Source: Blepharisma japonicum
Taxonomy: Eukaryota; Ciliophora; Heterotrichea; Heterotrichida; Blepharismidae
Length of the DNA stretch: 64,000 nt
NCBI GenBank assembly: GCA_949751835.1
Contig: CATKHK010000034.1
Location: 62,001 to 126,000, forward strand
Reading direction: 5' to 3'
Part shown: positions 1 to 10,202 of the stretch, one piece after another
Numbering within the stretch: the stretch's first letter is position 1
Layout: each line of letters opens with the position of its first letter
The notes under the pieces: model-generated
What the model saw: only the letters and a program-made list of their open reading frames with translations
What the model was told of the DNA's origin: nothing
The model's database searches: none
Program-made: the position numbers and the translations under genes

Positions 1-676
1 AAGCTCTAATAAGCATAATACAAGTAAGCATTTGGTCCACTGACAATACTAAAGTCCCATGTAGCTGTTCGAAATGAAATTCTACATCAAGCCCAGGTGG
101 GCAATGAATTGCATTATATAATATTTCAACCCACATTCATTTGAATTGAATGCTACCATAAAAGCTGGAGCCGACACCTTCAGATGTCGTTTGATGCTCA
201 CGTGCTATTTGATATACAAATAAGTGATGTAAATATATAAAGAAAAGCAAAGTCACAGTGGAAACCGTAATTATAGATCTCAGCAGAAAATCATAACTAT
301 TAGACTCATTTCTTTTTTTCCCACCGTTTGTGCTATAATTATTTTCGACTTCCAAAAACGCTAAAAACACTCCACCAGCTGACAGAATTACAGAAACTGT
401 GTCAAAAATTTTTAATTTTGCTTTATATCTTGCTATTTTTTCAAGCTTTTTTTTCATGAGCTGGTTTTTAACTGCTCTGGACTGTTCTTTGCGTTTTTCT
501 TCTTGTTCATTAAAAGAATTTGAATCCATCATATCTTCATCGACTGCTTCATCTCTGATGCGTGAGAGATCTTCTTGTCTCATTAAGGCTTCACGGTTAT
601 CCATGGCATGCTCTTCTAATTCTGACATATTCATACCGCGCCCTCTGAAAAGCGCTTGCCTTATAACTACTGCCAT
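1..676 (-). CDS. SK-type calcium-activated potassium channel, N-terminal part (cut by window edge)
   Basis: The first ~225 residues of a membrane protein are visible; the rest lies left of base 1. After a ~85-residue charged cytosolic region comes a segment matching the S1 region of small-conductance K+ channels (KIFDTVSVILSAGGVFLAF, about residues 88-110), then a second hydrophobic helix (about 130-155), then WVEILYNAIHCPPG, which resembles the S3 start of SK channels (conserved ...AIHPIPG...). An in-frame TGA at 137-139 is read as Trp and the frame stays open to the edge. The family conducts K+ when Ca2+/calmodulin binds its C-terminal tail, which is not visible here. It is divergent from the coiled-coil gene at 751, with 74 bp between start codons. 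Assignment rests on pattern similarity, so a more distant cation channel is possible. Confidence 0.72.
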
Positions 677-750
677 TTCTTTTGTTTTTTATATTATTGA
701 TATAAAACTAGATGAATTTTACCAATTTTTATTCTTAAAGTATTTAAACT

Positions 751-3343
751 ATGGCAAAATTCGTAAAAGTTTATGTAGCCTCAACGATATGACTCGTCTT
801 CTATTGCAGCAGTATTGCAGGCGCATCAAGATTTGGATAAGTCTTTTCAACAAGTTCCTGTAAGGTCAAGAAGTACTGATATTAAGCTAAGAGGCGGCCC
901 ACCATCAGGAATTGGAACTCCACAATCAAGAGGTCGTAACCGAGTCCCAGAAGACATTGCATCTAAGGTATCAGCTTTGGATTTAAAAATAAAAGAGCAA
1001 GAAAGGCTTAATTCTTTTATTTTAGACCAAATGAGCAAATTTGAAAAAGGAAACTCAGTCCAAGCAGACTCAGAGTTAATCCAAATGAGAAACATTCTTC
1101 AAGACAAACTAACTGAAGACCAAAAAGTACAGCTGAAAAATAAAGAAAAATCACAAGTTTTGTTTGGAGAAGTGGTAAGACTTGGAGAATCTCAAGAAAA
1201 AATGAATGAATTTTTGCAAAATTTGTCCATTAGTGTAGAAAGCCGTGTCTCTCAGCTAGAGTCACGATTAAATCATGGAGAACGACAAGTAGTGACTTTA
1301 GATACAAAAGCTGATACTAATGTAAATTTATTGATTGAATTAGCAGAAAAAGTGGAAAGGAGGGTCCAAATGGTAGAAACGGCTCTTCTAGCTCTTGGCA
1401 ATGAGCAAGAGCAAGACCATAAAATAATTGATAAAGTAGAAGTTGGGTCACAAAGGCTCCAAGAAGACTTAAAACTGTTTTTACGTCAGTTGCAAGGAGA
1501 TATACAGCACCGAGTTGAGCTTAAAACTGGAGATTTATTAAACCGACTAATCCAAGAACAAGAAGAAAGATTGAGAACCCATCAAGATCTCAAATACACT
1601 TTTGATGCCAAAGAAAAAATGACACATGAAAAAATGCAGTTTGATAGAGAAGAATTTCGAGATAGACTTGCAAATTTAGAAACTCTTATGAGAACAGAAT
1701 TTCAAAGAAAAGAAGAAATGATTAATCATTTAAATGCAAACTTAGACATGCAGATTAGAAGTATTTTTGAAGGCTTAAAACAAGAAGAAGGAGCAAGATT
1801 TCAAGGAGAAGCTACATTGAGGGATGACTTATCACAAGTGGGAGATGCTGCTAGAGACGCAATTGAGCAGTTTAAGAGTTATCAAGCTTCAATTACAGAG
1901 AAAATGACAGAAATGGTCAAAACTGAGATCGATTGTAGACTAAAAGCAGAAAAAGATTTAAAGCAGATGATACAGAATACCACAAAAGGAATTTTCCAAG
2001 AACTTTCGAATTATAAAGATGCTATTGAAAAAAATCGAATTAAAGCAGAGTATGATACAAAAGAAGCTTCAAAGTCGTTTTCAGAAAAAGCAGATATTTT
2101 AAGCAGGTATATAGAAGAAGAGACCCAAAGGAATGTAGAAGTAGTTAAAAATCAACATCAGCAGACAAAAGAAATGATAACAACTATTACAGAAAGCTTG
2201 AAACAGACTATTATTTCAAATGAAAAATTTAAATCAGATGCAACAAAAAAGTTTATTAAGCATGACCAATCATTGCAAATCTTAAAAAATGAGCTAACGA
2301 AAATTTCTCATATGGGAGACTCACAGATAGTAGAAAAAATGAGAGAGCTGCAAGCCAGTCTTGAAAGCCACTTAGGAGCTAATACTAAAATACTAGAAGA
2401 CCGAATAGAAAACTTAGCTTCGATGGTTGATATAAGCTTAGGAAATTTCGAAAAAGCTTTATATTATAATCGCGAAACCTTTTCTGATATTATAAATAAA
2501 CTAAATGACGAAATTTCAGAGCAGCATCAATGTGTTTGTGAAGATCTAGAAAAACTGCTAGGAGGATTAGAAACTTTGCAGTCAGAAATCGACTCTATCA
2601 CTGACGATTTAAATGAAAAACTACAAAACATTGCCAAACAAACAGCTTTAATTGAGTCCCAAACAACAGTCCAATTATCAACAGAAAAATTAATGCGTGA
2701 GCATATGATTAATAAATTTTCTGAAGAAATAGAAGATAAGCACAGAGATATTGACGAAAGCTTAGAAAAGATTGAAGAAAGGCTGGAGGAAGAAGAAAAA
2801 GTCCAACAAGGAAATGATGACCGAAATCTAGAAAAATTTGCCGAAATTGGTGAAGAGATGGGGAATATTGTTAACTCTCTTGATAGTTTGGGCATGGAAT
2901 TAGGAAAAATTGAAGAAATAAGGGCCAAGAATCAAGAAGAAGTTTTAAATTTGATAAAAGATCCAGTCGCTAAAGCAGAATTTGAAAATATTCAAAATGA
3001 AGTAGAACGATTAAAGCAGGGGACAAATGATAAAGAAAGGGAAGCTGCTGAATTTATTGAAGATATAAGGAATAAGATGAATGATCTGCAATATAAATTC
3101 GATCAAAATTCACAAGAGGTAAGAGATTATATACAAGAAATTTTTGATAGAAAAATTGTTGGATTGCATGAAAAATTACAAAGAGATAATGAAAAATTAT
3201 GGAATAGCGTTGTATCAGCTGGCAGGAATAATGAAATAAAAACAAAAAATAATTTATCAGCGATACATGATAAAATTATGAAAATTGCAAATAATTCTGA
3301 AGGGTATAAGCCGAAAATCAGAGGTTTTAAGCAAGATAACTAA
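751..3343 (+). CDS. Large coiled-coil protein (858 aa), one 16-nt intron
   Basis: The start is fixed by splicing: ATG at 751, four codons (MAKF), a 16-nt intron at 763-778 (GTAAAAGTTTATGTAG), then PQRYDSSSIAAVLQAHQDL and an open frame to TAA. Without splicing the frame meets TAG after the upstream ATG. A short low-complexity N-terminus with an RGG-like stretch (LRGGPPSGIGTPQSRGRN, about residues 40-57) is followed by ~780 residues of almost continuous heptad-rich, E/K/Q-rich coiled coil with no enzymatic motif. The build suits a basal-body, axonemal or cortical filament component, but I do not recognise the family. The stop lies 29 bp from the convergent stop of the next gene. Confidence 0.85.
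763..778 (+). other. Intron, 16 nt
   Basis: GTAAAAGTTTATGTAG, phase 0. Removing it joins the ATG at 751 to the long frame and deletes an in-frame TAG. Confidence 0.85.
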
Positions 3344-3372
3344 CTTTTCGAGATTTTTATTACCAAAAATTA

Positions 3373-3807
3373 TTAAATGTGTCTTTTTCTTCTTTCTTTA
3401 CCATTTAGCTGAATAAAATTGACTAGCTCTGCCTTTGCCCTTCTGTTTTTCATTTCTTTTTCATCTAGAGGATGCTTACTTTTTTTATGTTTCTTATGAG
3501 TATTGAATTTTTTCATATTCGGGGTAATGAAAATAAAATCATCCTCATTCGTGGCCTCATGGCTTTCAACCAACGAGTTTTCTTTTGTTTTATTTGATAT
3601 TTTACTTGCTTTAAGCTCTTCCTTATTTGGGCTTTGTAGACTTGATGGGTTAATAGACAGGATATTTGTAGGAAATAAAGAAATAGGGCTCTCTTCAATT
3701 TTTTCTTTTGGGATTTCTGACTGAATTTTCATCCGATAATTATAGATTTCTGCTACTATCAGACTTTCTAGAGTTAGTGTGAATAAATTTAGAGCAGAAT
3801 CCTTCAT
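3373..3807 (-). CDS. Small basic protein of unknown function (144 aa)
   Basis: ATG (MKDSALNLFTLTLESL) to TAA. The N-terminal ~25 residues are amphipathic/hydrophobic (NLFTLTLESLIVAEIYNYRM); the middle is Ser/Pro/Asn-rich and the C-terminus is strongly basic (KKHKKSKHPL... ending RRKRHI), like a nuclear or nucleic-acid-binding tail. No domain recognised. A TTG 12 bases upstream is not a plausible eukaryotic start. Convergent with the coiled-coil gene. Confidence 0.6.
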   Translation of the reverse strand: MKDSALNLFTLTLESLIVAEIYNYRMKIQSEIPKEKIEESPISLFPTNILSINPSSLQSPNKEELKASKISNKTKENSLVESHEATNEDDFIFITPNMKKFNTHKKHKKSKHPLDEKEMKNRRAKAELVNFIQLNGKERRKRHI

Positions 3808-4216
3808 ATTAATTAACAATTAAAATTGAATAAAGGTTTAATTTGAATAATTGAATTAATCGAAATCCCCCATAAAACTATGAGAAATAAATAAATTTAA
3901 AGTTAATTAAAATAAAATTTTAAGAAAGATTTATTTTAAAATGCAAATCTGGTTTTAATATCATTTAAAGAGGCAAATAATATTTTAGCTAATTATTAAT
4001 GTTAATAATTTTACATCTTTAGTAAAGTTGCATATAATATTTCTTTGAAAACTCTACATAAAATTTTATTAGGTAATTACAGTCCAGTAAATCATACAGT
4101 ATTAAGCATTTAAAATATCACCAATTTTTTATTATAGTGATAAACCATTATAGTCGAAAAATATTCATTAGATAAAAATGATTATATTTTACTAAGTTAC
4201 TGATTATCTCAACATT
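3808..4216. other. Intergenic spacer
   Basis: Very AT-rich, many short poly-A/T runs. It is a divergent spacer between the small basic protein and the 276-aa gene, so it presumably carries both promoters. No ORF, tRNA or clear repeat seen. Confidence 0.6.
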
Positions 4217-5047
4217 ATGGACTCCTTAAAATCTTCAAAAGACCATTTCTATGCCAATTCATTGAAACAAATCCCTAAAATCCCTCTTACAAATTTGGAC
4301 TCTAGAAGTCCATCAGACTCTCCCGATTCCCATTTTCTCACAAAAGCAAGCACTCCTCTGACCAAGCCTTTAAAGATCCGGAACTTGGTCAGAACACAAA
4401 CAATGAAATGAAATTCTCCAGTCTTTAAACAATTTCCCCAACAAACAGTTGCGAAATTTAACATAAATGAACTTGAAAGACGAGTGAAAAGGCATCCAAC
4501 CCATGAGCCTCCTCAAATTTATTCGCCTCTCTATTTATCTCCTAATTCTTCAAGAAAGACTACAGTAGCCCCAGTCAGAGATAAAGAGGTGCACGATTGC
4601 GAAGAGACGCCTAAAAATCTATATAAAACAAGTACTGTAATTAGAAAAAAAGTAAAAACCCTCACAATGAAACTAATAAAGCCAAACAGAGTAAAAAGAG
4701 AAACCATTGAAAATGAAGAAGCATCAGAAAAAGCTACTGAAACATCAGTTACAGAGATTCCATCATCTACTCATAGGAGGGTTTCATCCGTTGATCAAAT
4801 TTATGTAAACCAAAAAACTGCAATTAAATCATGATTTTCCCATAAAATTGAAAAAACGCCAGAAACAGTAATAAAAAGTCCAATTTTTCAAACAATGGGC
4901 TCGAGAAATGATTTTGTCATAAAAATTCGGGGGCCAAAAAATGATGAAAATGATAAAAAATCTAAAGCGCATCTTGTAAAAACAAGAAAAAAGAAAAGAA
5001 CTCATGTGGAATATACATGGAAAGGCGCTCATGGACTTTTAAGTTAA
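4217..5047 (+). CDS. Hypothetical basic, low-complexity protein (276 aa)
   Basis: ATG MDSLKSSKDHF to TAA. Two in-frame TGA codons (4409-4411 and 4832-4834) are read as Trp; between them the frame is open and the composition is uniform, which argues for one gene. It is Ser/Thr/Pro/Lys-rich with many SP and TP sites, suggesting a phosphorylated, largely disordered protein. No domain recognised. It precedes eIF2A by 46 bp on the same strand. Confidence 0.7.
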
Positions 5048-5093
5048 AAAATGTTGAAAGCTTTTCTTTCAGCATAAATTAATAATATTTTAA

Positions 5094-6458
5094 ATGATTA
5101 ATCAAAATGAAATCATATGTCGAACAAGGGATTCCCTAATGATTTTAAAAGCAATAACTCATGAAATTTTATTTGCTGCTCCATGCTTTGCTGCAGCCTG
5201 CTCACCAACAGGACAGAAAATTGCCTATGCCGATTTATATGGACTTAGAGTAATTGACGCTAAAAATTACAGTGAAATTATGAGGACTAGAAATGATGGG
5301 ATAAAATTGCTCAGTTTTTCTCATTGTGAAAGCTATTTGGTTTCCTGGGAAAAACAAATTGAAGAAAATCCAAATCTTTTTGTCTGGGAAATCTCTACAG
5401 GCCAACTTTTGTATTCTTTTATCCAAGTGAATTATAATAAAGAATTGTGGCCTTCAGTGGTATTTACTTTTGATAATAGAAGTTTCTTATATAAAAATAA
5501 TGATGAAATACAAATATACCAAATTTCACAGAGGAATTTATTGAGAAGCTTTAATGAAATTAGGGTTGCTAATTATTCATTGTCACCAAAGCTACCTAAT
5601 AGATTTGCCATTTATTCGGTGGATATTAAAGGCTCATCCCCATCAATTTCTTATTGATTTTATGATGAAAAACGAAGTTTTCAATTAGATAGCTCATCGC
5701 CAATTACTAAGCCTCAAAATATTTCATTTCAATGAAATTGTGATGCAACAAGAGTCTTAGCAATATGCCAAACAGAAATTGATAACACAGGCCGAGTTTA
5801 TCCTGGAGAAAATGCTTTATATATGATGACATCATGAAAATTACCTAGGATAATCAATTTAGACAAAGGCCCAATCCATGATATAAAATGATCCCCAACA
5901 AATGATGAATTTATCTCAATTGCGGGATTTTTCCCTGCTGGAATAAATCTATTTAAAGGAACAGGTGGAAAGTTTAGAGATTTAGGGAAAAATGATAGAA
6001 ATATGATTAGATGAAATCCATATGGAAATTTATTTTTAATAGGAGGATTTGGAAATCTTCAAGGGGATATAGATATTTGTGAAAGAGAAAATTTTAGTAT
6101 CATTGGAAGATGTAGAGTCCCCAATGCAATTTCTTGTGAATGAGGACCAGATGGGAAAATGTTTTTTGTTGGAATTTTAAGTCCAAGAAATAGGAACAAT
6201 AATGGGTATATCTTATATAAATATACTGGAGAAATTCTAGCAAATTTTGAGATTGGCGAGCTCTGGGAAATACAATGAAAGCCAGAAAATAGAGAAATGG
6301 AGCCTTTGACGCCAAGAGAGTGAATAGCAGAGATAATGGGAGTCGAAGAAGAAAAGAAAACAAAAGAAGCAGAAAAAAGTGAAAATTTCATACCAGGACT
6401 TGCACCTGAAGTGAAAAAAAAGAAAAAGAAAAAGAAGAAAAATAAATCAAATAATTAA
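5094..6458 (+). CDS. EIF2A: Translation initiation factor eIF2A (454 aa)
   Basis: A WD40 beta-propeller protein with the eIF2A hallmark NPYGNLFLIGGFGNLQGDI (from about residue 307), which corresponds to the NP-G-----AGFGNL-G block of the family. Numerous in-frame TGA codons fall on expected Trp positions (e.g. DIKWSPTND, MIRWNPYG, SCEWGPDGK, EIQWKPEN). The C-terminus ends in a Lys-rich tail (about 440-454), shorter than the ~585-aa animal protein. eIF2A is a non-canonical initiator-tRNA factor; it is distinct from eIF2-alpha. The stop is only 10 bp from the convergent EF-hand gene stop, so the 3' UTRs probably overlap. Strong assignment. Confidence 0.92.
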
Positions 6459-6468
6459 AGGGTTTAAC

Positions 6469-8187
6469 TTAGTATCTCCTTGGAGATTTAGGTGTTACTT
6501 CATTTAAGAATTCAGAATAAGAAACTCTTCCATCTCTATCTTTGTCATATCTTTCCATCAGATTTTCAACATCTTTTCTTGTCACATAAATGCCATAATC
6601 GCCTAGTAGCACTTGGAATTCATCAAATGTAATAAAGCCATTTCTATCTTTATCTACACATTGAAAAGCTTCAGAAACACTGAAATATGGCCTTCTCTCC
6701 AATTGTTGTCTTAAGCTTTCTGCTAAACTTTCATTCTCTAGATGCAGTTTCATTACTCTGACGAACAAACTTTCTGTATTCAATCTAAATGTTCTTCTTC
6801 TCTCATATCTTGGCAAATTTTGTGGAATTCTTCCATTAATTAATCTTGAATACTCCAAATCTTTTGTTGTCACAATTTTACAAAAATCGCCAAAAGTCAA
6901 TCTTCTATCAACAAGGGCATAATGTTTAAACAGCAATGAGACTTCGTCTTTCATAGGCAAAATTCCGAGTGATCTTAGGCCTTCTTCAAACTCGACCTGG
7001 GTGACAAATCCATAGTTATTTATATCGAAAATATTGAAAGCATCAATTAGTGTGAAATCTGAGCATAAAGCAAGATCTCTTCTAGAAGATTCCAAATCAC
7101 GGTCCAAGCCAATTTGTTTGATAAATACATTGACGATTTCAGATTCCTCTGGCTGAGACCTAGTAGTTTTATTGAATCCATTCGAACTTGATAAAAATTG
7201 AGACCTTGTAGGAGATCTTGATAACGATTTTTCTAAATTTCCTGTTCTTCGTGGACTTTTAAGCCCAGAAGTTTCTAAAGATTTATTAAAACCATTAGAG
7301 CTTGATAAGAATTGCGATCTTGTAGGTGACCTTCTCGGACTTTTCAGCCCAGAGGTTTCTAAAAATGATGATTTTGTTAGCGATCTTGAAGAGTTCAAAT
7401 ATCCACTTGTCCTTAATTCTCTATCAGCTGTTCTATTAGGACTTGGAGACCTTCTTAACGGTGATGAATGCCTAACAGTTTGACTTTCCCTTACAGGCGA
7501 ATGCACAGCAATACTTGGACTTGCACATTTAATTGCATCTGAAAATTCTCCATATGACAGTCTTTCATCACCATCTATGTCAAGTCTTCTCAAAATCCCA
7601 TCAATATCATCATTAAAAGCACTAACCAGATTTTTCCTTAAAAAATCAAAAATTTTGTCGCGGGTTACATAACTTGTAGGTGGATAATCTATCGTCTCAA
7701 AAGCTTTAAATATAGAAAAATCTGGAGAAGCTTCTAAGTCTTTTCTTATTGTTTCTAGACGGCGCTGCAGGCTTATTTCCTTTTCTAATAGTCTAGAAAG
7801 TAAAAATTCGACATCCAAAGAGAGCCGTAGGGGTCCAGAACGGCTAATGGCAAGATCACGGATAGCTACACTTGTAGATGGACATGTAAGTTGTTGAAAA
7901 TCGCTGAGGATAAGGCGGCTGTCTGAATCTGAGTCATATTGTTTGATTAATAAATCAACTTCTTGGGTAGATGCAAAAATTCGATTTTTTTCAAGAAACG
8001 ACTTGATGTCTAGGTAATTGAGATAACCATTATTGAAGCGATCAAGAACTTTGAAAGCTGCAAACGGGTCAAATTCACGATTTTCTGAAAGGGCGATACG
8101 GGCATTTTCAACATCACGCTCACCTTGTGCAGTGGCAGAAAAAAATTCAGCAAGTTTCCTTTCAGTGCCAAGTCTTAGAGAAGCCAT
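6469..8187 (-). CDS. Multi-EF-hand calcium-binding protein (572 aa)
   Basis: Four paired EF-hand modules can be seen, about residues 40-105, 155-220, 375-435 and 505-568. Canonical acidic loops include DKDRNGFITFDE and DKDRDGRVSYSE in the last pair and DIDGDERLSYGE in the second; several others have lost ligands (e.g. DINNYGFVTQVE), so probably only some bind Ca2+. A Ser/Arg/Pro-rich linker (about 225-345) contains a near-exact internal duplication of SPTRSQFLSSSNGFNK and ETSGLKSPRR. No signal peptide or membrane segment. Likely a cytosolic or cortical Ca2+ sensor. Confidence 0.88.
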   Translation of the reverse strand: MASLRLGTERKLAEFFSATAQGERDVENARIALSENREFDPFAAFKVLDRFNNGYLNYLDIKSFLEKNRIFASTQEVDLLIKQYDSDSDSRLILSDFQQLTCPSTSVAIRDLAISRSGPLRLSLDVEFLLSRLLEKEISLQRRLETIRKDLEASPDFSIFKAFETIDYPPTSYVTRDKIFDFLRKNLVSAFNDDIDGILRRLDIDGDERLSYGEFSDAIKCASPSIAVHSPVRESQTVRHSSPLRRSPSPNRTADRELRTSGYLNSSRSLTKSSFLETSGLKSPRRSPTRSQFLSSSNGFNKSLETSGLKSPRRTGNLEKSLSRSPTRSQFLSSSNGFNKTTRSQPEESEIVNVFIKQIGLDRDLESSRRDLALCSDFTLIDAFNIFDINNYGFVTQVEFEEGLRSLGILPMKDEVSLLFKHYALVDRRLTFGDFCKIVTTKDLEYSRLINGRIPQNLPRYERRRTFRLNTESLFVRVMKLHLENESLAESLRQQLERRPYFSVSEAFQCVDKDRNGFITFDEFQVLLGDYGIYVTRKDVENLMERYDKDRDGRVSYSEFLNEVTPKSPRRY

Positions 8188-8373
8188 TAATTTATATTTA
8201 GAAAAATTTGAATTTGTTAAAAAATAAAAGGATATTTACAGAGAAAGAAAAAGAATAAATTTATTAATTAGATAATTTAAGACATTTGATTTTAGTACAC
8301 AGCAAATATAAAATATAAGGATAAAAATAGTTGTCTTATATTTCTGTAAAGAATTATAAAATACTGTAAATGA

Positions 8374-8997
8374 TTATCTACGTTTAGTTAATAAATTCCT
8401 AAAAAAGTCTGGAAAAGGCAGTGCATCATACCAATCTTTCCATGCTTCTGAGTCCTTATACAAAAATGTCATCGAATGAACTAATGACGTTTGCAATGAC
8501 TCTTTTCTTTCTTCAAATAAATACATAACAATAGACCAGCATATAGTAGTCAAAATCGCAAAATTTGCATTTTCTAAAAATAATGATTTTGGGATTAATC
8601 CTTTCTTATATAAAAGCCCTACACCAGAGGTCAGAACTCTTGAAAACAAATATAAAATAATCTGCACATTTACATTAGTTTCTTTTGAAAACATACAGTA
8701 TCCAGCTATAGCACCAGCAATAGCTGAATTTATAGGAGTTCTAGCTCTTCTAATTCTTGTTACTATGCATAGTATCGTTTTATATAGAAAAACATATAAG
8801 CCTAGGCGTGTGGAGTGTTCAATAGTGTTTGAAATTATTTGCTGGATTCGTTTTATTCACGGCTGTCGGCCAAAAAGCAAAGCAATTACGAGGGAGTGAG
8901 TGAATCGGACTTTAGCGCCGTATGAAAGGCCATTAGAAAGACCTTTTAATGAAGAAAGTACGCATGAAGTATGAGGGCATGATGATACAATTTCCAT
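8374..8997 (-). CDS. PXMP4: Peroxisomal membrane protein 4 (PXMP4/PMP24), 207 aa
   Basis: The full frame starts at MEIVSSCPHTS and crosses a TGA read as Trp (RQPWIKR). It aligns by eye along its whole length to PXMP4, a Tim17-family peroxisomal membrane protein of ~212 aa: KGLSNGLSYGAKVRFTHSLV, NVQIILYLFSRVL, KKGLIP and SLVHSMTFLYKDSEAWKD all have clear counterparts. Several hydrophobic helices are present, with the Tim17-like glycine-rich helix near AIAGAIAGY. Its precise role is not settled even in animals. It lies head to head with PEX11. Confidence 0.9.
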
Positions 8998-9515
8998 TTA
9001 TTTTATATGCTGATATCTAATCTGGTAAAAATTTTCAACACTTATTGAGAGATATTGTCTATATTAAGTTTAATTTTAATATTATTATAAATATTAATCA
9101 AATTTAGTTTTTATATGCTTATTTCGATCCTTTAAGAGCTTAATAAAATATGAACTATCTAGAAAATAAGAAATTTTGTAGAGCTCTGCTTATCTATGAT
9201 CATTTCATTGAGAAATTAAAATGCTAATTTTAGCTAGCATTTTAAAAATGCTCTGTGATATAATTTTCAAAATAATATCATTATTTACTAGATAAATAAA
9301 ATAAGATAGCTTTATTATAAAATAATTACGATATATAAAATAATCTCTCAAAAATCAATTATTTAATTGCAAAATCATATCATTTTGAGCTCATACTAAA
9401 TCTAATAATAAAATTTTAGTAAAGATTTTTCTTGTGATCTTTGATTTTCTATTCGCATTTTATATCGAATCAAGAAAACTTCAACTAATCTAAATCAGAA
9501 AAAACCAATTATTAA
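8998..9515. other. Divergent spacer between PXMP4 and PEX11
   Basis: 518 bp, AT-rich. Contains a perfect 9-bp inverted repeat (AAAATGCTA / TAGCATTTT, loop 8) at 9218-9243. No ORF found. It should hold both peroxisomal gene promoters. Confidence 0.6.
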
Positions 9516-10202
9516 ATGGATAAGATCTTGATTCAGAGCAACAAAACAGATGAAAGAGACAAATTTCTTAAAATTCTACAATACGGAAGCTTATTTTTGA
9601 AGGCTCTTTTAAAGAATCAAGAATTAAAAGAAAAATTCCAAGGGCTCTTTTCAGCTTCAACTTTTTCCAGAAAAATGTTTCGACTTTTTAAAGGAATTCA
9701 CGATATTGATGCTATAAATAAAATTTTTCAAGATACTTCCCTAAATAGAACAGCAAAATTTTTGCAAATTTTTACAAGACTTGGCTTCTTCTTTTATTTC
9801 TTTTTTGACAATCTGGCAACTTTTTCATCACTCAAAGTAATTAGTCTCAATACACCATTTTATTCAAAAATTGCCATGAAAGCTTGGTTTTTTGGGTTGC
9901 TTTTTGCTTTTTTAAACATACTGAGAAGTTTGTGTCATAATTATGTCAATGATTATAAAAGCAAAAATCCCACACTTGCGTCACCTAAAATTGAATCTCA
10001 TAATGCGGTTATTGAAAAAATAAGGAAAGAAAGAAAGCAGCTATACATAAATTTATTAAGAATTCTAGGTGATTTGATTCCTGCTTCAGCGTTTGGGACT
10101 AATCTCCCTGCACTTTTATTTGGGAAAAACTTTTCGGACTCATGAATTGGAATAGGAGGTTTGGTTTCTGCAGGGATTTCCTTATATCAAGCTTGACCAT
10201 AA
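9516..10202 (+). CDS. PEX11: Peroxin-11 (PEX11) family, peroxisome division protein (228 aa)
   Basis: Features of PEX11 are clear: TDERDKFLKILQYGSLFLK at the N-terminus, FSRKMFRLFKGI at about 50-62, DNLATFSSLKVI near 105, and LLRILGDLIPAS near 190. The C-terminus continues past two TGA codons read as Trp (SDSWIGIGG and YQAWP) to TAA at 10200-10202. The amphipathic N-terminal helix elongates peroxisomal membranes before fission. Divergent from PXMP4; together the pair shows that this organism has peroxisomes. Confidence 0.88.

Noticed and set aside
137-139. In-frame TGA codons as true stops
   Set aside because: Frames continue with conserved motifs after them in many independent genes, and natural ends are TAA/TAG.
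815-817. TTG (815), TTG (21619) and GTG (37433) as alternative start codons
   Set aside because: Spliced or downstream ATG starts explain these genes; non-ATG starts are not expected in a ciliate.
399-863. Plus-strand open frame opposite the K+ channel gene and similar antisense frames (e.g. 4249-4464, 6059-6391, 35316-35570, 58932-59174)
   Set aside because: They lie antisense to well-supported genes, are Ser/Phe/Leu-rich as expected of shadows, and have no domains.
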